Shown here piece after piece: positions 51,904 to 61,199 of a stretch of DNA of 64,000 bases. This DNA is from JAXLYE01 sp046351595 (GTDB lineage: Bacteria; Myxococcota_A; Polyangia; Palsa-1104; JAEUJZ01). The DNA lies in contig JAXLYE010000006.1 of assembly GCA_046351595.1 (NCBI GenBank), positions 62,001 through 126,000 on the forward strand. Reading direction: 5' to 3'. The notes below the pieces were generated by a model. That model ran no database searches. It was not told where the DNA came from and saw only the letters and a program-made list of their open reading frames with translations. The stretch's first letter is position 1, and each line of letters opens with the position of its first letter. The position numbers were made by a program, and so were the translations under genes.

Positions 51904-53317
51904 GGCGCATGCCTCCTCCGCCGGCGGGGCGGGGCGCGCCCATGCCGCCCGCGGGCGAGCCGCTGCTGCCGGTGCTGCGCATCACGTCGGTGATGACCTC
52001 GGCGCCTTCGTCCAGGCCCGACAGGATCTCGGTCGACATGCCGTCGCTGATGCCGATGCGGATGTGCACCGGCTGCGGGCCCTCGAGGCTGGCCGTGTAG
52101 ACGGTCGCGGGCGTCCCGGCCTCGGGCTGAGCGCCCTCGGTGCCTTCGGTACGACGACGGCCGCCGTTCTTGGCGCCGGCCGGGCCGCCGTTCTGGCCGC
52201 CGGCCGGGCCGCCCTCGCGCTTGCCGCCCTCGCGCACGCCACCGGCCGGAGCGCCGCCGCGCGCCTCGCTGCCGCCGGTGCCGCCGCTCGCGCCGCCGAG
52301 GCGGGGCTTGAAGCGCAGCGCGGCGTTGGGCAGGAGCAGCGCGTTGTCACGCCGCGCCACCTCGACGCGGACGTTGGCGGTCATGCCCGGCCGCAGCAGC
52401 AGCTCGGAGTTGTCGACGTCAAGGACCACGACGTAGGTGACGACGTTCTGCACGGTCTGCGCGGCGTTGCGCACCTGCGCGACCTTGGCGGTGAAGCGCC
52501 GGCCGCGGTACGAGTCGACGGTGAACTGCGCGACGGCGCCGACCTGCAGGTAGCCGATGTCGGCCTCGTCGACGTTGGCCAGGACCTGCATCTTGGCCAG
52601 GTCCCCGGCGATCTGGAACAGGTTGGGCGCCTGGAACGAGGCGACGACGGCCTGGCCGATCTCGACGTTGCGGGCGATGACCACGCCGTCGACGGGCGAC
52701 AGGATCACGGAGTTTTTGAGGTCGAGGCGGGCCTTGTCGAGCGCGGCCTGCGCCAGCTTGACGCCGGCCTCGGCGCCCTCGACCGCGGCCCTGGCGCTGC
52801 GCTCCTGCGCCTCGGCGGTGTCGAGCTCGGCCCGGGCGATGTAGTTCTTGGCCGCGAGCTCACGCGCCCGGCCCGCGATCTTGCTCGCGTTGGCCAGATC
52901 GGCCCGCGAGCGCGCCACCTGGGCGACGGCCGAGGCGTAGCTGGCCTCCTGGCGCTTGACCTCGGTCTGGAACAGCGCCGGATCGAGCTCGACGAGGGTC
53001 TGGCCCTTTTTGACCTGATCGTTGTAGTCGGCGTGCAGCTTCCAGACGATGCCCGAAACCTGCGAGCCCACCGGCGAGAGCAGCAGCGGCTGCAGGGTGC
53101 CGGTGGCGTTGACGACCTGCGCGAGATCGCCGCGCGTGATCTTCTGCGTGATGAAGCGCGCGCGCTCGGGCTTGGCGAACAGCAGCCGATAGGCGAGGCC
53201 GCACAGCCCGAGGATCACGACGACGATGACGATGCGGACGATCCAGCGCCGGGCGCTGCCCGCGCTCTTGCCGGCGGCGCGCGGCCCTTTGGTTGCGGGG
53301 GGGCTTGTCTCGCTCAT
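51890..53317 (-). CDS. Periplasmic adaptor (MacA/RND membrane-fusion family)
   Basis: A 475-residue adaptor. ATG 53317 has AGGAGG six bases upstream and overlaps the tolC stop by 4 bp. A cytoplasmic Pro/Lys stretch is followed by one membrane helix (IVRIVIVVVILGLCGLAYRLLF), a barrel-sandwich half (VGSQVSGIVWKLHADYNDQVKKGQTLVELD), a coiled-coil hairpin (about 95-165), the second half (ILSPVDGVVIARNVEIGQAV) and a beta-barrel. An unusual Gly-rich, basic insert (about 320-375, repeats of GG, EGGK, NGGPAG) separates the barrel from the membrane-proximal domain; the tail is Gly/Pro-rich. Confidence 0.94.
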   Translation of the reverse strand: MSETSPPATKGPRAAGKSAGSARRWIVRIVIVVVILGLCGLAYRLLFAKPERARFITQKITRGDLAQVVNATGTLQPLLLSPVGSQVSGIVWKLHADYNDQVKKGQTLVELDPALFQTEVKRQEASYASAVAQVARSRADLANASKIAGRARELAAKNYIARAELDTAEAQERSARAAVEGAEAGVKLAQAALDKARLDLKNSVILSPVDGVVIARNVEIGQAVVASFQAPNLFQIAGDLAKMQVLANVDEADIGYLQVGAVAQFTVDSYRGRRFTAKVAQVRNAAQTVQNVVTYVVVLDVDNSELLLRPGMTANVRVEVARRDNALLLPNAALRFKPRLGGASGGTGGSEARGGAPAGGVREGGKREGGPAGGQNGGPAGAKNGGRRRTEGTEGAQPEAGTPATVYTASLEGPQPVHIRIGISDGMSTEILSGLDEGAEVITDVMRSTGSSGSPAGGMGAPRPAGGGGMRRGGF

Positions 53318-54930
53318 GGCGAGCCTCCTTGGGGCGCGGCGGCGGACGGGGCCGCGCTGCTCTGGGTGCGCTCGGGGGCCTGGCCTTGCGCCTGCGACCG
53401 GCCTTGCGTCTGCGACCGCTCGACGATGCGACCGAGCTGCCACATCAGGTTGGCGCGCGCCTGCGCCAGGCCGTAGTCGGCCTGGACCTTCTGGGCCCGC
53501 GCCGTCGACGCCGCCAGCTGCGCGTCGCCGAGCTCGATGGCGTTGCCGACGCCGGCCTTGTAGCGACCGGTCGCCATCTCGAGCTGGTTGTCGGCCTGCA
53601 GCACGACCGCGGCCGCCGAGTCGACGCTCTGGCGGGCGGTGATGACCTGCAGCGCGGTCTGCTGCAGCTGGCTGCGCACCTGCAGCCGCAGCGCCTCGAG
53701 GTTGGCCTTGGCTGCATCACGCAGCGCCCGCGCCTCGCGCACCGCGTAGACCGTCGACAGGCCGCTCAGCAGCGACCAGTTCAGGGTCAGCGAGCCCGAG
53801 AGCGAGAAGCCCGGCTCGCCGCTGGTGGGCACGTCGGTGCGGATGACGCCGCCGGTGTTGGCGTTGACGTTCAGGCCGCTGATCGAGCCGCTGACGCCGG
53901 CCGAGCCGCCGACGGACAGCGTCGGGAAGTAGTCGCCGTAGGCGGTGCGCACCTGCTGCTCGGCCTGGGCCAGGCGCGCCTTCATCGCCTGGAAGTCCGG
54001 GCGCTGCGAAAGCGCCTCGTCGATGACGGCGTCGGGCAGCGGCGCCGGCGTGCCCGGGACGTTCGACGCGGTGGCCGCGGTCTCCAGCGGCAGCGGCGCC
54101 GGCAGCATCGGCACCAGCGGCCGGTTGAGCCAGCCCGCCCACTCCCCCTCGGGCAGCCCGAGCGACGAGAGCAGCTGCGTGCGCGCGATCTGCACGTTGC
54201 CCTGCATCTGCACCACCTGCAGCTGCGCGTTCGCCACCGCGGTCTTGGCGATGAGCACGTCGATCTGCGGGCGCGTGCCGATCTTGAAGAAGCTCTCGGC
54301 CTGCTGCTGGCGGCGGTTCTGCTGCTCGAGGTTGACGTAGGCAACCTCGCGCAGCGCCTCGTTCTGCAGCACGGTGAAGAAGCTGGTCATCGCCGCGAGC
54401 GCGAGCTGGGCGCGCGTCGCCTCGGCGTCCTCGCGCGCGGCGCGGGCACCGGCCTCGGCGGCGCCGATGCGACCGCTGGTCCGCCCGAAGTCGTAGATCA
54501 TCTGGTTCAGCTGCAGCGACGAGCTGTAGCGGAAGCTGCTGACCGTCTCTTTGCCGGCGGCGGTCCCGGTCTGGTAGCTGTAGTCGCCGCGCGCCAGCGT
54601 GGTGCTGGTGAGCTGCGGCAGCCAGCCGCTGCGGGCCTGGCCGGTGCGGGCCTGGCTGGCCTCGGCGTTGAAGCGCGCCGCGAGCGCCTGCGGGCTGTGC
54701 TGGAGCGCGATCTCGACGGCCTCGCCCAGCGACAGCGGCGCCGTCACGTCCGCGCGACCGGGCATCGCTTGCAGGGTGACCGCCAGCGCGAGCCCGAGCC
54801 CAAGCGAGGAAGCCGCCCAGCGCGCAAAGCGCCATCGCCGCGGCGGCGAGCCGGCGCCGGCACGGTGGCTGTCTCGACCGCGCGGCGACGAGATCGGTTC
54901 TGCTTGCATGACGAGGGGCACCGCCTTCAT
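53314..54930 (-). CDS. TolC family outer-membrane channel
   Basis: A 538-residue outer-membrane factor. N-terminal basic stretch and signal (AASSLGLGLALAVTLQAMPGRA), then two OEP repeats with long helices (LGEAVEIALQHSPQALAARFNAEASQARTGQ broken over two helices; ALRDAAKANLEALRLQVRSQ) and the strand GDYFPTLSVGGSAG. The Gln/Ser-rich tail is disordered. ATG 54930 gives a long n-region; an ATG at 54909 is the alternative. First gene of the operon; ends with an ATGA overlap to the adaptor. Confidence 0.93.
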   Translation of the reverse strand: MKAVPLVMQAEPISSPRGRDSHRAGAGSPPRRWRFARWAASSLGLGLALAVTLQAMPGRADVTAPLSLGEAVEIALQHSPQALAARFNAEASQARTGQARSGWLPQLTSTTLARGDYSYQTGTAAGKETVSSFRYSSSLQLNQMIYDFGRTSGRIGAAEAGARAAREDAEATRAQLALAAMTSFFTVLQNEALREVAYVNLEQQNRRQQQAESFFKIGTRPQIDVLIAKTAVANAQLQVVQMQGNVQIARTQLLSSLGLPEGEWAGWLNRPLVPMLPAPLPLETAATASNVPGTPAPLPDAVIDEALSQRPDFQAMKARLAQAEQQVRTAYGDYFPTLSVGGSAGVSGSISGLNVNANTGGVIRTDVPTSGEPGFSLSGSLTLNWSLLSGLSTVYAVREARALRDAAKANLEALRLQVRSQLQQTALQVITARQSVDSAAAVVLQADNQLEMATGRYKAGVGNAIELGDAQLAASTARAQKVQADYGLAQARANLMWQLGRIVERSQTQGRSQAQGQAPERTQSSAAPSAAAPQGGSP

Positions 54931-55023
54931 CCGGTTCGAGGCTCCATGGTTTGCCGAGTCGCGCGGTCACGCAACCCGTTTGCAACACCGGAAAGCCCGC
55001 AGCTGTTCCTGAGAGCCTCGGGC

Positions 55024-56208
55024 CTACCTCGCGGCGGCCAGACGCTGCTCGAACAGCCGGTCGAGGCTCGTCGGAGACTTCCTGCTCCGCACGCCGCGAT
55101 CGCGCAGCGCCGCCAGAGTCGAGCGCAGCGTCAGCCGGTAGACGTCGCTGCGCTTCACCTTGACCGGCGTGGCCGGGCAGAACAGCGGCGAGCCGACGCG
55201 CCGCAAGAGCGCCAGCGTGTCGAGCGCGAGGAACAGCGGCCACACGCACGCCAGGCGCAGGCGCACCTGCGCGGCGGGCAGGGCGCGCACGTACGGCCAC
55301 GCCGAGCGGCAGCGCTCGATCGCCTGCGCGTGCAGGGCGGCGCTGACCTCACGCACCGCGCGCGCCTCCTGCAGCGTCGAGGGACGCGGGCGCTCCCCCG
55401 CAGGCTGGCCGCCGCCCTCGACGGCCGCGAGCTCGGCCAGCCGCGCCGGCGTCAGGCCGTGCGGCGCGAGCAGCTCGATCGGCCAGTAGCATCGCCCGCC
55501 GTGCAGATCCGCGGCGACGTCGCGCAGCACGTTGGTGAGCTGCAGCGCCTTGCCGAGATCCACGCCGCGCTGCCGCAGCTCGGGCGCGGCGAGCGGCGCG
55601 AGCTCGGGCAGGTGCGCGGCCATCAGATCCGTCCAGAACTCGCCGACGCAGCCGGCCGCGTAGTAGGTGTACTCGTCGAGCTCGGCCAGCGTCGACAGCG
55701 CCACCACCTGCGGCGGCGGCACCGCCTTGGCGCCTTCTCCCGTCGGGAAGCGCGAGAGGTCGACGATCATGCCGTGCGCGAGCTGGTCGAGGACGCGGCC
55801 GATCAGCCGCCGATCCTCGGCCCCGAGCTCGTCGAGCAGGGCCAGGCACTCGCCGACCTCACCGAGGAGGGTGAGCTCGGCCTGCGCCGTCTCGCTGAGC
55901 CCGCGACGGCCGCCGCCCTGCTGCGGCAGATCCGCCTCGAGCTGCAGCCGCACAAGGAAGTCGGAGCGCTGCGCCCCCTCCGACACGGCGCTGTCCGTCG
56001 GGCTCGCGGTGACGGAGCGCAGCCCGCGCAGGAGCTCGATGCGCGCCGGCGGCGCGATGAGGCGCGTATCGGCGATGGAGTCGGCCGCGCGCGCCAGGAG
56101 GTAGCCGAGCGCGATCTGCGGCTGCACCGGCTGCGGCAGCACGCGCACGCTCAGGTAGAAAGACCGCGAGACGCGCTTCAAGAGCGCGATCAGTCGTCGA
56201 GGTAACAC
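55024..56208 (-). CDS. Squalene/phytoene synthase family protein
   Basis: A 394-residue trans-isoprenyl diphosphate synthase of the head-to-head type. The first Asp motif is DSIADT in YLLARAADSIADTRL and the second is LTNVLRDVAADLHGGRCYWP; the SFYLSVRVLPQPVQP opening is typical of bacterial squalene synthase (HpnD/SQS), so squalene or a precursor for sterols or hopanoids is the likely product. GTG start with no visible ribosome site. The C-terminal ~90 residues are helical with no obvious membrane anchor. Preceded on the same strand by an unrelated lipoprotein gene. Confidence 0.9.
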   Translation of the reverse strand: MLPRRLIALLKRVSRSFYLSVRVLPQPVQPQIALGYLLARAADSIADTRLIAPPARIELLRGLRSVTASPTDSAVSEGAQRSDFLVRLQLEADLPQQGGGRRGLSETAQAELTLLGEVGECLALLDELGAEDRRLIGRVLDQLAHGMIVDLSRFPTGEGAKAVPPPQVVALSTLAELDEYTYYAAGCVGEFWTDLMAAHLPELAPLAAPELRQRGVDLGKALQLTNVLRDVAADLHGGRCYWPIELLAPHGLTPARLAELAAVEGGGQPAGERPRPSTLQEARAVREVSAALHAQAIERCRSAWPYVRALPAAQVRLRLACVWPLFLALDTLALLRRVGSPLFCPATPVKVKRSDVYRLTLRSTLAALRDRGVRSRKSPTSLDRLFEQRLAAAR

Positions 56209-56238
56209 GGTGGCGAGGAGAGATCGATCGGGGTGGGC

Positions 56239-56946
56239 TTACTTCGGGGCGCCGCCGGTGGCCTGGGCCTGCTTGGCCTGCAAGAGCTTCTGCGTTTCCG
56301 CCTCGGCCTTGGCCTGCTGGCGCTCCAGCTCCTCGGCCGGGCCGATGAAGTCCTTGTTCGTGTCGTCGACCATCTTGTTGAACACGAGCAGGCCGTCGCT
56401 CGCCGAGAAGCCCTTGGGGCTAGCTTGGCTGAAGGTGCCCTCGAAGGTGTACTGCTTGCCGAGGGTGACCTTGGGCTCCTTCTGCTTGAAGGCGCGGTAC
56501 TCGGTCACCACCATGGCCTTGTCCTTGGTGTGGTTCGCCTCGTCGACGACGAACATGTGCGGCTCGTCGCACGGCTTGCAGGTCTGGTTCTTCGGACACT
56601 GCGGGCACTTGTAGACGTCGAGCAGGAACGCCTTGAGCTTGACCTTCTGGCCCAGGTACTTGTTCTTCTGCTCGGAGTAGCGGTGAAACTCCTTGCGCAG
56701 GCCGTACACCGAGACCGTGCCGTCGGGGTACTCGCGCGGGATGTTCGGCTCCGCGAACGAGGGCGGAGGCGGCAGGTTGATCTTCACGCCCGGCAGCATC
56801 GTGCCGCCCGGCTCATCGAGCAGCGAGCCGCCGCCCTTGTCGCACGCGCCCGTGCTAAGTAGCAGCCCAAGCACTCCTGGTAGCACCGCCCAGAGCCAGG
56901 AGCGGCTGCTCAGTGCGTTGCGGCGGTCACAAGACGATGTGCGCAT
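56239..56946 (-). CDS. Lipoprotein of unknown function
   Basis: A 235-residue lipoprotein; ATG 56946 gives the signal ending GVLGLLLSTGAC. The mature protein has a Pro-rich start (NLPPPPSFAEPNIPREYPDG), a central domain with a four-Cys cluster CPQCPKNQTCKPC (about 116-128), which could bind metal or form disulphides, an OB-like set of strands (KVKLKAFLLDVY, MFVVDEANHTKDKAMVVTEY, QYTFEGTFSQ) and a coiled Ala/Gln tail. No named family recognised. 30 bp upstream of the squalene synthase gene on the same strand. Confidence 0.75.
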   Translation of the reverse strand: MRTSSCDRRNALSSRSWLWAVLPGVLGLLLSTGACDKGGGSLLDEPGGTMLPGVKINLPPPPSFAEPNIPREYPDGTVSVYGLRKEFHRYSEQKNKYLGQKVKLKAFLLDVYKCPQCPKNQTCKPCDEPHMFVVDEANHTKDKAMVVTEYRAFKQKEPKVTLGKQYTFEGTFSQASPKGFSASDGLLVFNKMVDDTNKDFIGPAEELERQQAKAEAETQKLLQAKQAQATGGAPK

Positions 56947-57002
56947 ATCCTTCCATCCTCCTCTGCTCTCAGTCGTCCGCGCGCAGGCCCGTCTGCACGG
57001 GC

Positions 57003-59048
57003 GTGCACACGAATGCCGCACGGGGCCGTCGGGTAGGCATCCCTGCGTGCCAGACTCTTTTTATACACCCCTCGGCGAGCGGATGGGGTGACAATCACCT
57101 AACACGACGAGGCAAGACGGGGCAACCGCCGTCGCACAGCCGGGGCTGCGGCGGGCCGCGCGGGGGCGCCGGATGGCTGGGGGTTCTGCCGACTTCGCCG
57201 GCCCGACAAGCCTGGCCCGCTCGACCGGATCGGGCCCCGCGGCTGAGCTGGATCGGCGGCCTGCTCGCCGCGTGCCTGGGTCTGCTGGCCGGAGCCGCGA
57301 CCGCGACGCCGCTCGCTTCACCGCCTGGGTCTGGGCCTGGGCCTTCGCCTGGGCCGACGCCTGCGCCCGCGGCCGTCGACCCGGTCGGCAGCCGCGCCCC
57401 CTCGCCCGAGCCCGAGGCCCCGCCGCACGAGTCGGCCCGAGCGCTGCGCCTGGTCATCGACGCCGAGCCGCAGCACCTGAACCCCGTGCTCGATCCGGAC
57501 CTGTGGGGCTACCGCATCGCCCACGACCTGATCTGCGAGCCGCTGCTGCGTCGGCGCCGGCCGTCCTCGTCGCCGACTCCGCCCGGGGCCGGCCAGCCCC
57601 TCGGCGGCCCGCAGGGGCTGGAGCAGTTCGAGGGCGTGCTGGCCGAGCGCGTGCGCATCGATGGAGACGGCCGCGGCATCGACATCTGGGTGCGGCGCGG
57701 CGTGCGCTTCCACGACGGGCGACCGCTGACCGCGCACGATGTCCGAGCCACGCTCGAGATGGTGCTGCACTCCGCACAGAGCGCGCCGCGCACGCAGGCG
57801 CTGCTCGCCGATGTGGCACGGCTCGGGCTCGTCGACAAGGACATCGTGCACATCGATCTGCGCCGGCCGGCGCGCGGCTTCCTGGCCGCGCTCACCGAGA
57901 TCGACATCCTGCCCGCGGCCCACTTCGCCAACGGCCGCATGCTGTACCAGCCGTTCAACCGCCGCCCCATGTGCACCGGCCCGTTCCGGCTGGCCGAGTG
58001 GAAGCGCGGCAGCCAGCTGATCCTGCGACGGGCGCCGGGCTACTGGGGGACGCCGCCGGCCGCGGACGAGCTGCGCTTCCTCATCGCGCCCGACGGCGCG
58101 CGCGGGCTGTCGCGGCTGCGCCAGGGCGAGGCCGACGGCGTGCTGCGTGTGCCGGCGCGCTACCTGACCGAGCAGGTCGAGCCCGCGGCGCAGCGCGGTC
58201 GCTGGGTCGCCGTCGAGCGGGATGCCGACCAGGTCGTGGCGCTGTTGTGGAACGGTCGGCACAGCGTGACCGGGCAGGCGGCGGTGCGGCAGGCGCTCGC
58301 CGGGCTGCTCGATCGCACGCGGCTCTTGCGTGAGGTGCGCGCCGGCCTCGGGAGCCCGGTGGCGCTGCCGCCGCTCGCCGCGCCGCCGCCCGGACCGCCG
58401 GCCCTGACCCTGGCGCAGGCCAACGCCCGGCTCGACGCGGCGGGCCTCGTGCGCCTGGGGCCCGGCAGCGGGGGTCCGCGCACTGTGGCCGGGCGGCCGC
58501 TGCGCCTGCACGTGCTCGTGCCCGCGGGCTCGTTCGAGCTCGCCGAGGTCGCGCGCCGCCTCGCCGAGCCCGCGGCGCGCCTCGGCCTGAAGCTCGAGCC
58601 CGAGGTGCTGGAGCTCGGCGATCTGCTGCTGCGGCTGCGGCGCGGCGCCTTCGAGATGGCGCTCGTGGCCTGGGCCTGGACCGGCGGCGATCCGCGCCCC
58701 GAGCCGGAGCCCACACACGAAATCGATCTGCTCCCGCTCGTGCGCCTGGGGATCTTCGAAACCGACCCGCTGCTCGCGGAGCTCGTGCCGCTGCTCGCGC
58801 ACGCCCGGGAGTCCGGGCCCGACGCCGCGACCGCGCGCCTGCAGGCGCTGTGGCAGCAGCACGAGCCGGTGACGCTCCTGTACCGCCCGCGCCAGGTCTT
58901 CGTGCTGAGCCCGAGCGTGCAGTCCGCCGGCGCGGCCCCGGGGCAGCTGTCGTTCCTGGGCGACTTCCTGGATCTGCGGACCCTGTTCCTCGCCCCGCCG
59001 GGCGCCGCGTCCCCGTCGCTGCTGGAGGGTCGACCGCGGGCTCCGTGA
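57003..59048 (+). CDS. Extracellular solute-binding protein, family 5 (peptide/oligosaccharide)
   Basis: Core about 600 residues, resembling OppA/DppA-type binding proteins: LVIDAEPQHLNPVLDPDLWGYRI, IWVRRGVRFHDGRPLTAHDV, FNRRPMCTGPFRLAEWKRGSQLILRRAPGYW and ALLWNGRHSVTGQAAVRQAL. A signal-like segment (GGLLAACLGLLAGAATATP) begins near 57250, but no ATG, GTG or TTG precedes it closely in frame; GTG 57003 is used only as a bound, with ATG 56937 and GTG 56913 as alternatives. Unusually, no permease or ATPase gene lies nearby, so it is an orphan binding protein. Confidence 0.75.
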   Translation: MHTNAARGRRVGIPACQTLFIHPSASGWGDNHLTRRGKTGQPPSHSRGCGGPRGGAGWLGVLPTSPARQAWPARPDRAPRLSWIGGLLAACLGLLAGAATATPLASPPGSGPGPSPGPTPAPAAVDPVGSRAPSPEPEAPPHESARALRLVIDAEPQHLNPVLDPDLWGYRIAHDLICEPLLRRRRPSSSPTPPGAGQPLGGPQGLEQFEGVLAERVRIDGDGRGIDIWVRRGVRFHDGRPLTAHDVRATLEMVLHSAQSAPRTQALLADVARLGLVDKDIVHIDLRRPARGFLAALTEIDILPAAHFANGRMLYQPFNRRPMCTGPFRLAEWKRGSQLILRRAPGYWGTPPAADELRFLIAPDGARGLSRLRQGEADGVLRVPARYLTEQVEPAAQRGRWVAVERDADQVVALLWNGRHSVTGQAAVRQALAGLLDRTRLLREVRAGLGSPVALPPLAAPPPGPPALTLAQANARLDAAGLVRLGPGSGGPRTVAGRPLRLHVLVPAGSFELAEVARRLAEPAARLGLKLEPEVLELGDLLLRLRRGAFEMALVAWAWTGGDPRPEPEPTHEIDLLPLVRLGIFETDPLLAELVPLLAHARESGPDAATARLQALWQQHEPVTLLYRPRQVFVLSPSVQSAGAAPGQLSFLGDFLDLRTLFLAPPGAASPSLLEGRPRAP

Positions 59049-59111
59049 CAGTCCTGTGACCGTCCTGTGCCACAACGATGCCATAACGGTGCCTTGTCGG
59101 TGACGCGGATC
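59046..59111 (+). repeat. Six 11-bp units, each starting TGAC or TGCC
   Basis: Units begin at 59046, 59057, 59068, 59079, 59090 and 59101. The first two differ by one base (TGACAGTCCTG, TGACCGTCCTG); the third and fourth by two (TGCCACAACGA, TGCCATAACGG); the last two share only the TG[AC]C start. The first unit includes the stop codon of the binding-protein gene. Confidence 0.75.
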
Positions 59112-59180
59112 TCCCAACAGAAACGCCAAGGTGACGAAAGCCGTTTTCGGCGATCACGGCGCCGTGCTAGAACGCCTGCC

Positions 59181-60236
59181 ATGCGTACCGTCGTAAAAGG
59201 CACCGGCTTCGTCGTCGGCGAGCACCTTGTCCCCAACTCTCGGTTCGAGAAGTTCATGGACACCTCGGACCAGTGGATCCGCGAGCGCTCGGGCATCGAG
59301 CAGCGCTACTTCGTGGCCGATGGCACCAGCACCTCGGACCTGGGGATGCGCGCCAGCCAGATCGCGCTCGAGCAGGCGGGGCTCAAGCCCGAGGACATCG
59401 ACTACATCGTCTTCGCGACGATGACGCCGGATCACTTCTTCCCCGGCTCCGGCTCCATCATGCAGAACAAGATGGGGATGCGGAACATCCCGGCGCTGGA
59501 CATCCGGCAGCAGTGCACCGGCTTCCTCTACGCGCTGCAGGTCAGCGACGCGCTGCTCAAGGCCAAGGCGGCCAAGAAGCTGCTGCTCGTCGGGGCCGAG
59601 ACGCACTCGCCGTTCATGCCGTTCCACCACTGGCCGACCGTGCTCGGCCTGGAGGAGGTCGAGCCGACGCCCGCAGAGCGCGAGATCAATACGCGGGTGC
59701 GCGACCGCGCGGTGCTGTTCGGCGACGCCGGTGCCGCGGTGGTGCTGACCGGCGAAGAGCACGAGACCGAGCGCGGCCTGCTCGACTTCGAGCTGCACGC
59801 CGACGGCTCAAACTTCCAGAAGCTGTACGTGCCCTCGGGCATGGCGCACCGGCCCTACGTCTCCAAGGAGATGCTGGATCGCCTCGAGCACGTGCCGGCG
59901 ATGGACGGCAAGTACGTCTTCCGCATGGCCGTGACCAAGATGCCTGAGGCGGTGCGCACGCTGCTCGAGCGCAACGGGCTGAAGGTCTCGGACATCAAGA
60001 TGTTCATCGCCCACCAGGCGAACCTGCGGATCAACGAGGCGGTGCAGCAGTACCTCGGCATCCCCAACGACCGCATCTATAACAACATCCAGAAGTACGG
60101 GAACACCACGGCCGCCACCATCCCCATCGCCTACGACGAGTGTCGACGGGCCGGCCGCATCCAGAAGGGCGATCTGGTGTGCTTCCTCGGCCTGGGCGCC
60201 GGCTTCCACTGGGGCGCGGCGCTCTTGCGCGAGTAA
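59181..60236 (+). CDS. Beta-ketoacyl-ACP synthase III (FabH-like)
   Basis: A 351-residue condensing enzyme. The catalytic triad is Cys112 (IRQQCTGFLYAL), His278 (FIAHQANLRI) and Asn308 (YGNTTAATIP), with DTSDQWIRERSGIEQR at the start. These match FabH, but the long insert around residues 140-175 (MPFHHWPTVLGLEEVEPTPAE) is unusual, so a specialised acyl starter or a natural-product role is possible. ATG 59181 starts the homologous part; an upstream ATG at 59067 is inside the 11-bp repeat array and is unlikely. No other fatty-acid genes nearby. Confidence 0.9.
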   Translation: MRTVVKGTGFVVGEHLVPNSRFEKFMDTSDQWIRERSGIEQRYFVADGTSTSDLGMRASQIALEQAGLKPEDIDYIVFATMTPDHFFPGSGSIMQNKMGMRNIPALDIRQQCTGFLYALQVSDALLKAKAAKKLLLVGAETHSPFMPFHHWPTVLGLEEVEPTPAEREINTRVRDRAVLFGDAGAAVVLTGEEHETERGLLDFELHADGSNFQKLYVPSGMAHRPYVSKEMLDRLEHVPAMDGKYVFRMAVTKMPEAVRTLLERNGLKVSDIKMFIAHQANLRINEAVQQYLGIPNDRIYNNIQKYGNTTAATIPIAYDECRRAGRIQKGDLVCFLGLGAGFHWGAALLRE

Positions 60237-60286
60237 CGTCGGCGCGAGCCAAAGGGACGAGGGTCCCGCGCTCGCGGATCGGGTGC

Positions 60287-61198
60287 ATGTCCGGCGCTTC
60301 GTCTCGTCGGCAAGGCGGTCGCTCGGCGGGGGCGGGCGGCCGGTCACGCACGGCTCGCCCGCTCGTCGAGGACGAGCCGGCGCTGCTCTGGGGTCTGCTC
60401 GCGGATCTCTTGCGGGCGCCGCTATGGCTCGTCGGCCTGCTGCTCGGTCGGGCGCGGCTCAGAGGCGGGCTGCGGCCGCTGCTGCGGCTGTACCGCTTCG
60501 CGCTGGCGGCGCGCATGACCGCGCTGCTCGTCACGCTGCTGCTCGCGGTGTTCGCGCTCGAGGTCGCGCTCTCGCACGCCGGCCTCGAGCGCGCGCGCTG
60601 GCGGGCCCTGTTCACGCTGTCGCCCGACGGGCTGCGCCGCGGCGAGTACGCACCGCTGGTCCTGCACGCGCTCGCGCACGCCGGCCTCGAACACCTCATC
60701 GGCAACGTCGCCGCCCTCTTCGTCTTCGGCCGCGTCGTCGAGCGGCACCTCGGCCCGTGGCGGCTGCTCGGCGCCTTTGTGGTGTCGGCGGCCTGCGCGA
60801 CCGGGCTGTCGCTCCTGGTCCAGGGGCTCGCCGGCCGCAGCGTGCCGACGCTGGGCGCCTCGGGCGCGGTCGCCGGCCTGGTAGCGCTCGGCGTGCTCCT
60901 GGAGCCGCTGGCCATCACCTTCGAGGCGCTGATCCCGATGCCGCTGTTCCTCGTAGGCTGGCTGGCCATCGCCGCGGACGTGCTCGCGCTCGCGCGCACG
61001 CTGCCCGGTCCCCCGCTCGCCGACGACCGCATCGACCACCCGGCGCACCTGGGCGGCTACCTCTCGGTGCTCCTGTACTACCAGGCGCTGCGTCCGACCG
61101 AGCGTCAGCGCGCGCGGCTCGGTCTGCTGATCAACGTGGCGACGCTGCTGGGGCTCGTGGGTGTGAACGCGGTGGCGGTGCGGTGGCTGCGGAAGTAG
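60287..61198 (+). CDS. Rhomboid family intramembrane serine protease
   Basis: A 303-residue membrane protein with about seven helices. Catalytic Ser192 lies in LGASGAVAGL and His254 in HPAHLGGYL; the HAGLEHLIGN segment carries the oxyanion-side His/Asn. A basic, Gly/Ser-rich cytoplasmic N-terminus of about 35 residues is followed by an amphipathic pre-membrane part. The substrate is unknown; MYXO-CTERM-type tails, like that of the giant repeat protein in this window, are suspected rhomboid-family (rhombosortase) substrates, but this protein has a full rhomboid layout. It converges with the CAP-domain gene with one base between stops. Confidence 0.9.
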   Translation: MSGASSRRQGGRSAGAGGRSRTARPLVEDEPALLWGLLADLLRAPLWLVGLLLGRARLRGGLRPLLRLYRFALAARMTALLVTLLLAVFALEVALSHAGLERARWRALFTLSPDGLRRGEYAPLVLHALAHAGLEHLIGNVAALFVFGRVVERHLGPWRLLGAFVVSAACATGLSLLVQGLAGRSVPTLGASGAVAGLVALGVLLEPLAITFEALIPMPLFLVGWLAIAADVLALARTLPGPPLADDRIDHPAHLGGYLSVLLYYQALRPTERQRARLGLLINVATLLGLVGVNAVAVRWLRK

Positions 61199-61199
61199 C

